Shown one piece after another: positions 47,293 through 58,113 of a DNA stretch of 64,000 bases. The notes beneath the pieces are model-generated. The model made no database searches. It was not told where the DNA came from and saw nothing but the letters and a program-made list of their open reading frames with translations. Origin of the DNA: Gluconacetobacter azotocaptans (GTDB lineage Bacteria > Pseudomonadota > Alphaproteobacteria > Acetobacterales > Acetobacteraceae); the NCBI RefSeq assembly GCF_014174355.1, contig NZ_JABEQF010000002.1, positions 310,001 through 374,000 of the forward strand, in the 5' to 3' direction. The position numbers and the translations under genes were made by a program. Numbering within the stretch: position 1 is the first letter of the stretch; every line of letters begins with the position of its first letter.

Positions 47293-47419
47293 CCGGCCCC
47301 CATCCGCGCGCGTAGCCAAAGGCGGTTCCCCCTCCGGATCATTCCGCCGTGCGGTCACCGCGACGTGATGGGATCGTTTTCCGTCCCGGTTGCGTTCGAG
47401 GTGGGAACGATGCGGGGCT

Positions 47420-47442
47420 GGATCGGGCTACCCGCCCGATCC
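47420..47442 (+). promoter_or_regulatory. Strong hairpin in the actA leader
   Basis: GGATCGGGC and GCCCGATCC form a perfect nine-base stem with a five-base loop (TACCC), ending 34 bases before the actA ATG. No T-tract follows, so it is not a standard terminator. It could end read-through from hutH with help from a factor, stabilise the 5' end of the long respiratory mRNA, or be a regulator site. Confidence 0.4.
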
Positions 47443-47476
47443 GCAGGGCCCCGTTCAGCGAGGTGGAACACGGCCG

Positions 47477-48130
47477 ATGGCGGCGGTATTCAGTCCACGT
47501 GCCAATGTCATCGTTACGGTAGTAATGCTTGGGGCCGTGGGCATCGTCGTCGGCGTGTGCCTGTGGTGGTTCGCGTGGCCGCGATCCGATTACGTCCGGC
47601 ATGTCGGCTGGGCGATCCAGCAGCCGGTTCCGTTCAGCCACCAGCACCATGTGGCGGGGCTGGGCATCGATTGTCGGTTCTGCCACAGCAGCGTGGAGCG
47701 CAGCGCGCAGGCCAGCCTGCCGCCGACCTTCACCTGCATGACGTGTCATTCCCAGATCTGGACCAATGCCGCCCTGCTGGCGGAGGTGCGTGACAGCCTG
47801 TCGGAAAACCGGCCGATCGTCTGGGCGCGTGTGACGGATGTTCCGGATTACGTTTATTTCAATCACAGCATCCATGTTTCCAAAGGTGTAGGCTGCGAGA
47901 GCTGCCATGGCAACGTGGCGCGCATGCCCCTGACCTACAAGGCGAAGACGCTGACGATGCAGTTCTGCCTGGACTGCCATCGCGATCCGGGGCCGAATTT
48001 GCGGCCGCTTGCGAACATCTATGACATGGACTGGCATCCGGACCACGCCACCCCGCCCCCCGCCGAGCTGATGCGCGCGTACCATATCGGCGGCCGCAAC
48101 CTGACGGAGTGCTCGATATGCCATCGCTAG
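47477..48130 (+). CDS. actA: Alternative complex III subunit A, pentaheme cytochrome c
   Basis: This 217-residue protein has one N-terminal transmembrane helix (VIVTVVMLGAVGIVVGVCLWWFAW) and five CXXCH haem-attachment sites (CRFCH, CMTCH, CESCH, CLDCH, CSICH), as in ActA of alternative complex III. In this quinol:electron-acceptor oxidoreductase it carries electrons in the periplasm to the mono-haem subunit. The Met at 47477 has AGGTGG upstream; the frame is open further 5' without similarity. It overlaps the next gene by 13 bases. Confidence 0.93.
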   Translation: MAAVFSPRANVIVTVVMLGAVGIVVGVCLWWFAWPRSDYVRHVGWAIQQPVPFSHQHHVAGLGIDCRFCHSSVERSAQASLPPTFTCMTCHSQIWTNAALLAEVRDSLSENRPIVWARVTDVPDYVYFNHSIHVSKGVGCESCHGNVARMPLTYKAKTLTMQFCLDCHRDPGPNLRPLANIYDMDWHPDHATPPPAELMRAYHIGGRNLTECSICHR

Positions 48131-50952
48131 AGGGGCTGCCGGGTGACGAACGGGACTGGGTCCGGCGTTTTCCGCATCTGGAACAGGCCCTGGCGCATCC
48201 GCTGGACCGGCGGCGGACGCTGAAACTGCTGGCCCTGGCGCTGGCCGGCGGCGGGCTGGCGGGGTGCGACCCGGGCACACCCGATCGCGGTTTCGTCTCG
48301 GCGGTGCGGGCGGCACCGGGGGTGATTCCGGGGGTGCCCAACATCTATGCCAGCGCGCATGTGCGCGACGGCTATGCCCACGGCATTCTGGTCACCCACC
48401 AGATGGGGCGGCCGACCAAGGTGGAAGGCAACCCCGCGCATCCCGCCAGCCTGGGCGCCACCGACATCTTCGCCCAGGCCGCGATCCAGGATTTCTACGA
48501 CCCCGACCGGGCCAGCGGGCCCCTGCACGACGGCATGCCGGCGGCCTGGCAGGAGGTGACGACCGCGTTGCAGGCGGTGCGCGCGCCGGACGGCATGGCG
48601 CCCGCGTCCGGCCTGCGCATCCTGACCGGAACAGTCACGTCGCCGACGCTTGGGGCGGCGATCGACGCGTTGCTGGCGGCCCATCCCGGCGCGGTCTGGC
48701 ATCGATGGGACGCCATCGGGCGGGATGCGGCGCGGCAGGGCGCGGCCCAGGCCTATGGCCGCCCGGCGATGGTGATCCCGGACCTGAGGCAGGTCGATGT
48801 CGCCCTGGCCGTGGACAGCGACCTGCTGGACAGCGCGCCCGGTCATCTGCGCCATGCCCGGGCCTTCGCCGGGCGGCGCAACCCGGTGCAAGGGCCGATG
48901 AACCGCCTGTATGCCGTGGAACCGACGCCCAGCCTGACGGGCGTTGCCGCCGACCACCGCTTTGTCGCGGCCCCGGCCGTCTGCGACGAGATCATCGGGC
49001 GGCTGGGCGCGGCTATCCTGCATAACGCGGCGCCCTCAGGCGGGCCGGACTGGCTGGGGGCGGTGGTGGCCGACCTGCGCGCCCATCCCGGGCGGGCGCT
49101 GATCCATCTCGGCCCCGACCACGGGGCCGAAGCCCACGCGAGCGTGCATGCGATGAACGAGGCGCTGGGCGGACGGGGCAGGGCGTTCGACGTCTTTGAG
49201 CCGCCAGACTATCGGCCCGCGCAGCCAACCTCGACCTTATCGGCGCTGATGGATGACATGGAGAACGGGCGCGTCCGGGCGCTGCTGATCCTGGACGTCA
49301 ATCCGGTCTATCAGGTGCCCCGCTTTGCCGCGGCGCTGCCGCGCGTCCCCCTCAGCGTCGCGCTGGCGGACCGGCCGCACGAGACGGCGCAGGCGGCCCG
49401 CTGGCACGTTCCGCTGGCCCATGGGTTCGAGGACTGGGGCGACGCCCGCGCCGACGACGGCACGGCGACGATCCTGCAGCCGCAGGCCATGCCGCTTTAT
49501 GGCGGGATGAGCGCCGTGACCATCCTGCGCGCCTGCGCCGGGGACGCCGCCCGGTCGGCGCGGGAGCAGGTGCGGCAAACGTGGCGGGAGCGGCTGGCGT
49601 CCGAGGCCGAGTGGCGCGCGGCGCTGGCGGCCGGCGTGGTGCCGGGTACCGCCGCCGCGCGCATCGATGCGCCGATCGCGCCCGTCACGCCGTCGGCGTC
49701 CCCCCCCGCCGCACCGGCGGAGTTGACCCTGCTGCTGCGGCCCGACCCGCATTTGTGGGACGGGCGCGAGGCGAACAATCCCTGGTTGCAGGAACTGCCG
49801 CGACCGCTGAGCAAGACCGTCTGGGGCAATCCGCTGCTGATTCCGCCGGACCTGGCGCGATCGCGGGGCCTGCGCAACGGGGATGAGGTTACGCTGTCGG
49901 TGGGCGCGCGCCGCGTCGCGTTGCCGGTGTGGGTGCAGCCGGGGCAGGCATCGGGCTGCGTCGTCGGCCTGCTGGGGTCGGGCCGGCGGCATGCCGGGGC
50001 GACGGGCGACGGGGTCGGCACGGACCTGTATCCGCTGCGCGACCCCGCCGGGCCGGTGCGGATTGTCGCCACCGGCCGCGCGGTGGCCGTCGCCTGCACC
50101 GAGCACCATGCCACGCTGGTCGCCGACGCGCCGTCCGACATCGTGCGGCACGGCACGCTGGCGCGGTTCCGGCAGGATGCGGGATTTCTGGGGAAGATGC
50201 AGGATCATCCGGTACCCGCCGCCGCCCTGTACCGGCGCGACCCCGGCGCTCCGGTGGCGTGGGGCATGAGCATCGACCTGAATGCCTGCATCGGCTGCAA
50301 CGCCTGCATGACTGCCTGCCAGGCGGAGAACAACGTGCCGGTGGTGGGGCGGGACGAGGTGCTGCGCCAGCGCGAGATGCACTGGCTGCGCATTGATCGG
50401 ACCTATGAAGGAACGCAGGACACCCCGGACACGTTCTTCCAGCCGATGCTCTGCATGCATTGCGAACAGGCGCCTTGCGAGACGGTCTGCCCCGTCGGCG
50501 CCACGACGCATGATTCGGAGGGCCTGAACGTGATGGTCTACAACCGATGCGTCGGCACGAAATTCTGTTCCAACAACTGTCCTTACAAGGTCAGGCGATT
50601 CAATTATTTCGCCTTCGCCGAGCAGGAACGCCGGCCGCCGATCAGCCGCAATCCGGACGTTTCGGTCCGCGCGCGCGGCGTGATGGAAAAATGCACCTTC
50701 TGCGTCCAGCGGATCGCGCAGGCGCGCATCGCGGCCGACCGCGACGGCACGGCGGAACAGGTGGTGACGGCCTGCCAGGCCGCATGTCCCACGCAGGCCA
50801 TCACCTTCGGCGACATCAACGATCCTGGCGCTGCCGTCAGCCATCGCAAGGCCAGCCCGCTGACGTATGTGGTGCTGCCCGAACAGGGCACGCATCCGCG
50901 CGTGACCTATGAGGGGCGTATCCGCAACCGCAATCCGGCGATCGAACTGTGA
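48118..50952 (+). CDS. actB: Alternative complex III subunit B, molybdopterin-like plus Fe-S protein
   Basis: This 944-residue fused subunit has three parts. The first is an N-terminal Tat-like signal (RRRTLKLLALALAGGGLAGC). The second is a molybdopterin-oxidoreductase-like domain of ~650 residues that in this family binds no cofactor. The third is a C-terminal ferredoxin domain with cysteine clusters CIGCNACMTAC near residue 724, CMHCEQAPCETVCP near residue 780, CVGTKFCSNNCP near residue 811 and CTFCVQR near residue 863. It forms the periplasmic electron-transfer core of alternative complex III. The ATG at 48118 has GGAG eight bases upstream. The stop overlaps the actC GTG as GTGA. Confidence 0.94.
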   Translation: MPSLEGLPGDERDWVRRFPHLEQALAHPLDRRRTLKLLALALAGGGLAGCDPGTPDRGFVSAVRAAPGVIPGVPNIYASAHVRDGYAHGILVTHQMGRPTKVEGNPAHPASLGATDIFAQAAIQDFYDPDRASGPLHDGMPAAWQEVTTALQAVRAPDGMAPASGLRILTGTVTSPTLGAAIDALLAAHPGAVWHRWDAIGRDAARQGAAQAYGRPAMVIPDLRQVDVALAVDSDLLDSAPGHLRHARAFAGRRNPVQGPMNRLYAVEPTPSLTGVAADHRFVAAPAVCDEIIGRLGAAILHNAAPSGGPDWLGAVVADLRAHPGRALIHLGPDHGAEAHASVHAMNEALGGRGRAFDVFEPPDYRPAQPTSTLSALMDDMENGRVRALLILDVNPVYQVPRFAAALPRVPLSVALADRPHETAQAARWHVPLAHGFEDWGDARADDGTATILQPQAMPLYGGMSAVTILRACAGDAARSAREQVRQTWRERLASEAEWRAALAAGVVPGTAAARIDAPIAPVTPSASPPAAPAELTLLLRPDPHLWDGREANNPWLQELPRPLSKTVWGNPLLIPPDLARSRGLRNGDEVTLSVGARRVALPVWVQPGQASGCVVGLLGSGRRHAGATGDGVGTDLYPLRDPAGPVRIVATGRAVAVACTEHHATLVADAPSDIVRHGTLARFRQDAGFLGKMQDHPVPAAALYRRDPGAPVAWGMSIDLNACIGCNACMTACQAENNVPVVGRDEVLRQREMHWLRIDRTYEGTQDTPDTFFQPMLCMHCEQAPCETVCPVGATTHDSEGLNVMVYNRCVGTKFCSNNCPYKVRRFNYFAFAEQERRPPISRNPDVSVRARGVMEKCTFCVQRIAQARIAADRDGTAEQVVTACQAACPTQAITFGDINDPGAAVSHRKASPLTYVVLPEQGTHPRVTYEGRIRNRNPAIEL

Positions 50953-52307
50953 GCGGCCCGGCCGTCATCGCTCCGGTCGTGGCGCCTGGCGAGACCGCAC
51001 AATCGCTGACCGAGCGCATCTGCGCGGTGACGCTGCGCGAGGGCGCGCGCCCCTGGACACCGCTGTGGTGGTGGGCGGCCTTCGCGGTGTCGCTGGGGCT
51101 GCTGGGGATAGGCGTGATCGCGGTCGGGTGGCTGTTCTATGCCGGCCTGGGCATCTGGGGCATCGACTGGCCGGTGGTCTGGGGGCTGGATATCCTCAAT
51201 TACGTCTGGTGGATCGCCATCGCCTCGGGCGGCACGTTCATCTCGGCGCTGTTCTTCCTGCTGGGGGTGGAGTGGCGCACGGCGCTGAACCGGCTGGCCG
51301 AGAGCCTGACCCTGTGCGCGGCCCTGTGCGCAGCGATTTTTCCGATCCTGCATCTGGGGCGGCCGTGGTTCTTCTACTGGCTGTTTCCCTACCCGAACAC
51401 CATGGGGCTGTGGGCGCAGTTCCGCAGCCCGCTGGTGTGGGATTTCTTCGCGATCCTGACGTACGTTCTGGCGTCGATCCTGTTCTGGTATTTCGGCTTG
51501 CTGCCCGATCTTGCGACCTTGCGCGACCGGGCGCAGGGGCAGGGGCGGCGCGTATTTTACGGCGTGCTGGCCCTGGGTTTTCGGGGATCGGGCCGGCAGT
51601 GGCGGCATTATCGGTCGGTCTATGCCGTCATGGCCGCCCTGATGGCGCCGCTGGTGGTGTCGGTGCACAGCATCGTGGGCATGGATTTTGCGGGCAGCGC
51701 CGCCACCGGCTGGCATTCCACGCAGTTTCCGCCGTTCTTCGTGTTCGGCGCAGCGCTGTCGGGGTTTGCCGTGGTACTGCTGGCCATCCTGCCGCTGCGG
51801 TCGCTGCTGGGCCTGCACGCCTATGTGACCGAGCGGCATATCGACGTGCTGGGCCGGCTGTTCCTGACCAGCAGCCTGTGCGTCGGCTATGCCTATGTCA
51901 TGGACGCCTTCAGCACGTTCTACGGGCCGGACGAGGCGGACCGGACGATGTTCCTCATGCGCGTCTTCGGCCTGTATGCGCCGGTCTATTGGGGCACCAT
52001 CCTCCTGAACATCGTGTTTCCGCAGTTGCTGTGGTGGCGGTCGGTGCGGCTGACGCAGCCGCTGGTCTGGCTGATCGGCCTGGGGGTGCTGGTGGGCATG
52101 TGGCTGGAACGGTTCCAGATCATCGTGACCAGCCTGGCGCGTACGCAACTGCCCTCGGCCTGGGGGCACTACACGCCGACGATATGGGAATGGAGCCTGC
52201 TGTTCGGCACGATCGGGCTGTTCCTGACCACGTTCCTGCTGATCGTGCGGCTGATGCCGGTGGTGGCGATGGCCGAAATGCGGGCGATGCTGCGGGGGCC
52301 GGCATGA
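50949..52307 (+). CDS. actC: Alternative complex III subunit C, NrfD-like quinol-binding membrane protein
   Basis: This 452-residue integral membrane protein has about ten helices, of the NrfD/PsrC family. Characteristic stretches include DILNYVWWIAIASGGTFISALFFLLG near residue 80 and IFPILHLGRPWFFYWLFPYPN near residue 130. In alternative complex III this subunit carries the quinol-oxidation site and conserved buried His/Asp residues proposed for proton movement. It starts with GTG overlapping the actB stop, and its own stop overlaps actD (ATGA). Confidence 0.93.
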   Translation: MSGPAVIAPVVAPGETAQSLTERICAVTLREGARPWTPLWWWAAFAVSLGLLGIGVIAVGWLFYAGLGIWGIDWPVVWGLDILNYVWWIAIASGGTFISALFFLLGVEWRTALNRLAESLTLCAALCAAIFPILHLGRPWFFYWLFPYPNTMGLWAQFRSPLVWDFFAILTYVLASILFWYFGLLPDLATLRDRAQGQGRRVFYGVLALGFRGSGRQWRHYRSVYAVMAALMAPLVVSVHSIVGMDFAGSAATGWHSTQFPPFFVFGAALSGFAVVLLAILPLRSLLGLHAYVTERHIDVLGRLFLTSSLCVGYAYVMDAFSTFYGPDEADRTMFLMRVFGLYAPVYWGTILLNIVFPQLLWWRSVRLTQPLVWLIGLGVLVGMWLERFQIIVTSLARTQLPSAWGHYTPTIWEWSLLFGTIGLFLTTFLLIVRLMPVVAMAEMRAMLRGPA

Positions 52308-52804
52308 TCGTCGCCGCCTTCGCCACCGAAGCCGCGATGAGGGAGGCCGCCGCCGAGATCCGGCGGGGCGATCCCGGCGGCGTCGAGACCTATATGGCGA
52401 TGGAACCGGGCGAGGCACAGGGTGGGGCGGAAGGCGGGTCCGTCCTGCCGGCGGTGATGCTGTGCGGCGGGGTCGCGGGCGGGCTGGGCGGCTTCCTGAT
52501 GCAGGCCTATGCCACGACCATCAGCTATCCGCAGAACATCGGCGGCCGGCCGGACCTGTCCTGGCCCGCTTACATTCCCACCACCTTCGAACTGGCGGTG
52601 CTGGGCGCCGTGGTCGCCGGCATGGCCGGGTTCCTGGTGCTGGCCGGGATGCCGCGCCTGTACGACCCCGTTGACCTGGCGGAGGGCATGCGCGCGGCGA
52701 TGCTGGGGGGCTATGTTCTGGTCGCGCGTCCCGCCGATGCCGCCCGCGCGCGCCAGGTGCTGTCCCGCCACGCCGCGATCGGGATCGAGGACGTGGCGGA
52801 ATGA
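52304..52804 (+). CDS. actD: Alternative complex III subunit D (DUF3341)
   Basis: This 166-residue protein begins with a soluble domain of ~50 residues (VAAFATEAAMREAAAEIR). Two transmembrane helices then flank a loop with YPQNIGGRPDLSWPAYIPTTFE, the DUF3341 hallmark. It ends with a short cytoplasmic domain (RARQVLSRHAAIGIEDV). In the complex it is a two-helix structural subunit. It overlaps actC and actE by four bases each. Confidence 0.92.
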   Translation: MIVAAFATEAAMREAAAEIRRGDPGGVETYMAMEPGEAQGGAEGGSVLPAVMLCGGVAGGLGGFLMQAYATTISYPQNIGGRPDLSWPAYIPTTFELAVLGAVVAGMAGFLVLAGMPRLYDPVDLAEGMRAAMLGGYVLVARPADAARARQVLSRHAAIGIEDVAE

Positions 52805-53301
52805 GGAATGCCGCCGCCTCCGCTGTCGGGATCGCGGCCATGGCGCTGCTGGTCGCGGGCTGCGACGACATGACCAAGCAGAAGAAGCAGAACCCGTACG
52901 CCAGCCGCGCCACCGCGCCGGGCGAGGTCCCGTCCGGCACGGTGCAGTATGGCGAGGCGCCCCGGCCGGCGCCCCCACTGACCATGGCGCTGCTGGAGCG
53001 CGGACGGACCGAATATCATGTCTTCTGCGCGCCCTGCCATGCCGAGACGGGCGACGGGCACGGCATGATCGTGCAGCGCGGCTTTCCGGTCCCGCCGCCG
53101 CTGGCGACCGCCGAACTGATGGCCGCCCCGCCGCAACGGCTGTACGACGTCGTGACCGGCGGCTGGGGCGTGATGTACGGCTTCGCCCAGCGGATCGAGC
53201 CGGACGATCGCTGGGCCGTCGTCGCCTATGTGCGTGCGTTGCAGCGCAGCCAGCACATGATGCTGGCCGATCTGACGCCTCAGCAGCGGGCCGCGCCATG
53301 A
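52801..53301 (+). CDS. actE: Alternative complex III subunit E, mono-haem cytochrome c lipoprotein
   Basis: This 166-residue protein has a lipoprotein signal (LLVAGC, Cys near residue 21), one CAPCH haem site near residue 76, and the methionine-rich tail expected to supply the distal ligand (GVMYGFAQ or HMM). It would pass electrons from the pentaheme subunit to a soluble cytochrome or directly to the caa3 oxidase encoded downstream. ATGA overlaps tie it to actD and actF. Confidence 0.92.
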   Translation: MRNAAASAVGIAAMALLVAGCDDMTKQKKQNPYASRATAPGEVPSGTVQYGEAPRPAPPLTMALLERGRTEYHVFCAPCHAETGDGHGMIVQRGFPVPPPLATAELMAAPPQRLYDVVTGGWGVMYGFAQRIEPDDRWAVVAYVRALQRSQHMMLADLTPQQRAAP

Positions 53302-54344
53302 GGGGCCCCCCGGCCCGTACCGAAGGCGTGGCGTGGGGTGTCGCCGGGCTGGCGGGGCTGGGGGTGCTGGCCGGGCTGGCGTGGATGCCCCATGCGGTCT
53401 ACGGCCCGTGGCTGGCGGCATGCGCCGCATGGCTGGGCTGGCCGCTGGGCAGCATGGCGCTGATCCTGGCGCATGCGCTGACGGGCGGGCGCTGGGGCGA
53501 TATGCTGCGCCCGGCCCTGCGCGCCGGGGTGGCCACGCTGCCGCTGGGCCTGCCGGCGCTGGCGGTGCTGCTGGCTGGAGCGGGCGATCTCTATCCCTGG
53601 CTGCATGCGCACGGTGCCAACCGGTTCTATCTGAACGCGCCGTTCGCCCTGCTGCGGGTCGCCCTCTATGCGCTGGTCTGGGGCACGCTTGGGGTGCTGT
53701 GCCTGCGGGGGCGGGGGTTGGCGCGCATTGCGCCGGCGGGGCTGATCCTGCTGGGGCTGACGTTCAGTTTCGCGGCCATCGACCTGACGGAATCGCTCGA
53801 TCCGCGCTTCAGCTCCAGCGCCTACGGGCTGATCGCATCCGCCGGGGCGGGGCTGCTGGCGCTGGCGCTGGCCATGCTGCTGGCCATGCTTGCGGGGGGA
53901 GTCGCCGACCGGGAGGGGGTACGCGACCTGGCCCGGCTGCTGCTTGGGTTGACGGTGCTGTGGGCCTATCTGGATTTCATGCAGTTCCTGATCGTCTGGC
54001 AGTCCAACCTGCCGGTCGAAGCCGCCTGGTACGGCCGCCGGCTGCATGGCGGGTGGGGCGTTATCGCCGTGGGGATCGCGCTGCTGCATTTCGTGCTGCC
54101 TTTCGTGCTGCTGATGCCGGCCCCGTTGCAGGTCAGGCGGCCGGTCATCGTCGGGGCGGCGACCCTGCTGGTGGTCATGGAAACCGTGCGCAACCTGTGG
54201 CTGGTCCTGCCGCAGCGCGCGTCGGTGTCGGTGCCGCTGACCCTGGCGTCGCTTCTGGTGTTCGCGGGGGCGGGGGCGGCGCTGGGCCTTCGCTCGATGC
54301 TGCGCGAGGGCGCGGCGACAGGCATGGGGGGCGCCCATGGCTGA
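53298..54344 (+). CDS. actF: Alternative complex III subunit F, second quinol-type membrane protein
   Basis: This 348-residue, ~10-helix membrane protein is related to ActC but shorter. Typical stretches are WGDMLRPALRAGVATLPLGLP near residue 60 and SSSAYGLIASAGAGLLALALAMLL near residue 175, with VLWAYLDFMQFLIVW near residue 220. It completes the membrane part of alternative complex III. The start ATG overlaps the actE stop; the stop lies eight bases into the next gene. Confidence 0.9.
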   Translation: MRGPPARTEGVAWGVAGLAGLGVLAGLAWMPHAVYGPWLAACAAWLGWPLGSMALILAHALTGGRWGDMLRPALRAGVATLPLGLPALAVLLAGAGDLYPWLHAHGANRFYLNAPFALLRVALYALVWGTLGVLCLRGRGLARIAPAGLILLGLTFSFAAIDLTESLDPRFSSSAYGLIASAGAGLLALALAMLLAMLAGGVADREGVRDLARLLLGLTVLWAYLDFMQFLIVWQSNLPVEAAWYGRRLHGGWGVIAVGIALLHFVLPFVLLMPAPLQVRRPVIVGAATLLVVMETVRNLWLVLPQRASVSVPLTLASLLVFAGAGAALGLRSMLREGAATGMGGAHG

Positions 54345-54717
54345 CGATCCCGCTCCGCATTTTTCCCGCCCCCGTCACGAACCCGCGGACGTGACCCTGC
54401 GGCCGGTCGTGGCCGTTGGCATGGGGGTGGGCATTGTGGTGGTGGCGCTGGCGGTGCTGGCCGATGTGCTGTTTCCGCAGCGCGCGCTGGACATGCTGCT
54501 GCGCGCCCCCCTGCCGCCCATGACGTCGCCCGCCCTGCAAAGCGATCCGCCGGCCGACATGGCGGCCTTCCGCGCGGCGGACCTGGCGCGGCTGACCGGT
54601 TTCGGCTGGGTGGATCGCAAGGGCGGCGTGGCCCATGTGCCGATCGACCAGGCGATGCGCCAGATGGCGCGGGACGGCATTCCGGGCTGGCCCGCCGCCG
54701 GGACAGGCCGGCCATGA
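54337..54717 (+). CDS. Small membrane protein between alternative complex III and oxidase genes
   Basis: This 126-residue protein has one N-terminal helix (VVAVGMGVGIVVVALAVLADVLF) and a periplasmic part ending LTGFGWVDRKGGVAHVPIDQAMRQMARDG. The GWVD(R/K)..G...IPI..AM pattern recurs, as I remember, in unnamed proteins next to SCO and caa3 genes in other bacteria. No function is established that I know of. It overlaps actF by eight bases and the SCO gene by four, so it is made with both complexes and may help assemble or join them. Confidence 0.8.
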   Translation: MADDPAPHFSRPRHEPADVTLRPVVAVGMGVGIVVVALAVLADVLFPQRALDMLLRAPLPPMTSPALQSDPPADMAAFRAADLARLTGFGWVDRKGGVAHVPIDQAMRQMARDGIPGWPAAGTGRP

Positions 54718-55490
54718 GGCCCGTGGCGATGGCGGTGTTCATGCTCCTGGCGGAACTGGTCTCGCCGGGGCCGGCGCGGGCCGGGCCGATGCAGGATCTG
54801 GCCTTCACCCAGCGGCAGGGGGCGTCGCTGCCGCTGGATGCGCGCTTCACCGACACGGCGGGGCACACCCTGCCGCTGGGGGCATTCATCGACGGGCACC
54901 CGGCCATCCTGTCGATGGGCTATTACAATTGCCCCAACCTGTGCGCGCTGGAACGCGAGGATCTGCTGCATGCCCTGGGCGTGAGCGGCCTGAAGCCACC
55001 GGGCGATTATGCGCTGATCGTCGTCAGCATCGATCCGGCCGAAACAGCCGCCCTGGCCCGGCAGGCCCGGCAGGACGATCTGGCCCGCCACGCCACCGAT
55101 GGCGCCGACCGGGGCTGGCACTTCCTGGTGGGCGAGGCGGGTTCGATCCGGCGCCTGGCCGATGCGGTGGGGTTCCATGCGCGCTACGACCCGGCGCTGA
55201 AGCAGTATCTGCATCCGATGGGGCTGGTCTTCGCGACGCCGGCCGGCATGGTCTCGGGCTATGTGCTGGGGGTCGGCTACCGCCCCGGCGATGTCCGGCA
55301 GGCCCTGGCGCATGCCGCAGCCGGGCAGCGGGCCGAGGCGTCGCCCGTCCTGCTGCTGTGCTTTCATTACGACGCCGCCACCGGGCGCTATACGTTGGCG
55401 ACCTGGAAACTGCTGCGGCTGGGTGCGGCGATGACGGTGCTGGCCCTGGGAACCGGGCTGGGCATGGCCCATTGGCGGAGGGGCCGATGA
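54714..55490 (+). CDS. SCO1/SenC-family copper chaperone
   Basis: This 258-residue thioredoxin-like protein delivers copper to the CuA site of cytochrome oxidase subunit II. The copper-binding CXXXC (NCPNLC) lies near residue 80 and the distal His in YLHPMGLVF near residue 168. A signal peptide (residues 1-23) and an unusual C-terminal transmembrane helix (LRLGAAMTVLALGTGLGMAHW) anchor it in the inner membrane. It sits directly before coxB with an ATGA overlap, consistent with its role. Confidence 0.93.
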   Translation: MRPVAMAVFMLLAELVSPGPARAGPMQDLAFTQRQGASLPLDARFTDTAGHTLPLGAFIDGHPAILSMGYYNCPNLCALEREDLLHALGVSGLKPPGDYALIVVSIDPAETAALARQARQDDLARHATDGADRGWHFLVGEAGSIRRLADAVGFHARYDPALKQYLHPMGLVFATPAGMVSGYVLGVGYRPGDVRQALAHAAAGQRAEASPVLLLCFHYDAATGRYTLATWKLLRLGAAMTVLALGTGLGMAHWRRGR

Positions 55491-56452
55491 CCTGGCTGCC
55501 CGAAGCCTCGGCCCATGCCACGCGGATCGACCTGTTGCTGGCGGGGCTGGTCCTCATTAGCCTGGCGGTGCTGGGGCTGGTGTTCGGGCTGATGCTGCTG
55601 AATATCCTGCGTTTCCGCGCGGGCCGTACGACGGCAATCGCCCGTGCCGTCGCGGCGCATAAAAGCTGGAGGTTCGAGATCGTCTGGACGGCGGCGACGC
55701 TGGCGATCTTCTTCGGCCTGTTCCTGTGGGCCACGCAGCTTTATGTCGTGGGCTTCCGGCCGCCGGCCGGGGCGATCCAGATCTATGTCACCGGCAAGCA
55801 ATGGATGTGGAAGGTCCAGTATCCGGGCGGCCAGCGCGAAATCAACGCGCTGCATGTGCCGGCGGGCCGGCCGGTGCAGCTGCTGCTGACATCGGAAGAC
55901 GTGATCCACGATTTTTCGATCCCCGTCCTGCGCATCAAGCACGACGTGCTGCCCGGCCGGTACCAGAGCCTGTGGTTCACCGCGGACCGCACGGGGTCGT
56001 TCCGGTTCTATTGCACGCAGTTCTGCGGGCTGGCCCATTCGCGCATGACGGGTACGCTGACCATCCTCAGCGCCACGGACTATGCCGGCTGGCTGAACAG
56101 CACGCCGGCCAGCGGCAGCCTGGCCGCGACGGGCGAGGCGCTGTTCATCCGCAGCGGATGCAGCGGCTGCCACGCCTCCAGCCGCTATGCCCCCGATGCG
56201 GCCGATACCAGCCGGGCGCCGTCGATGGTCGGGCTGTACGGCAGCCGGGTGGTGCTGGCCGACGGGCGCGCGGTGATGGCCGATGCCGCGTTCCTGCACG
56301 ATTCCATCGTGGATGCGCCCCGCAGGCAGGATGCGTCCTTTACGACCGAGATGCCGTCCTTTCGCGGCGTGCTGAGCGAGGACGAACTGGCCGCGCTGGT
56401 CGCCTATCTGCAGACCCTTTCGCCCACCCTTCCGCCAAGTGCAGGGAACTGA
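55487..56452 (+). CDS. coxB: Cytochrome c oxidase subunit II, caa3 type
   Basis: This 321-residue subunit has two N-terminal helices and a periplasmic cupredoxin domain with the CuA ligands (VIHDFSIP near residue 140; [12 protein letters not shown] near residue 181). A C-terminal cytochrome c domain with one CSGCH site near residue 226 follows. That fused haem makes it a caa3-type enzyme able to accept electrons directly from a neighbouring cytochrome such as ActE. The usual Glu between the CuA cysteines is Gln, which still offers the backbone carbonyl ligand. Confidence 0.94.
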   Translation: MTWLPEASAHATRIDLLLAGLVLISLAVLGLVFGLMLLNILRFRAGRTTAIARAVAAHKSWRFEIVWTAATLAIFFGLFLWATQLYVVGFRPPAGAIQIYVTGKQWMWKVQYPGGQREINALHVPAGRPVQLLLTSEDVIHDFSIPVLRIKHDVLPGRYQSLWFTADRTGSFRFYCTQFCGLAHSRMTGTLTILSATDYAGWLNSTPASGSLAATGEALFIRSGCSGCHASSRYAPDAADTSRAPSMVGLYGSRVVLADGRAVMADAAFLHDSIVDAPRRQDASFTTEMPSFRGVLSEDELAALVAYLQTLSPTLPPSAGN

Positions 56453-56457
56453 ACGCG

Positions 56458-58105
<1,648 letters not shown>

Positions 58106-58113
<8 letters not shown>

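Noticed and set aside
47390-47476. Longer start for actA at 47390
   Set aside because: It would place 29 polar residues before the membrane anchor and overlap the leader hairpin. The Met at 47477 has AGGTGG upstream.
49237-50895. A 552-codon minus-strand frame opposite actB
   Set aside because: Shadow of a conserved Fe-S protein gene; its residues are Arg/Gln/His-rich without motifs.
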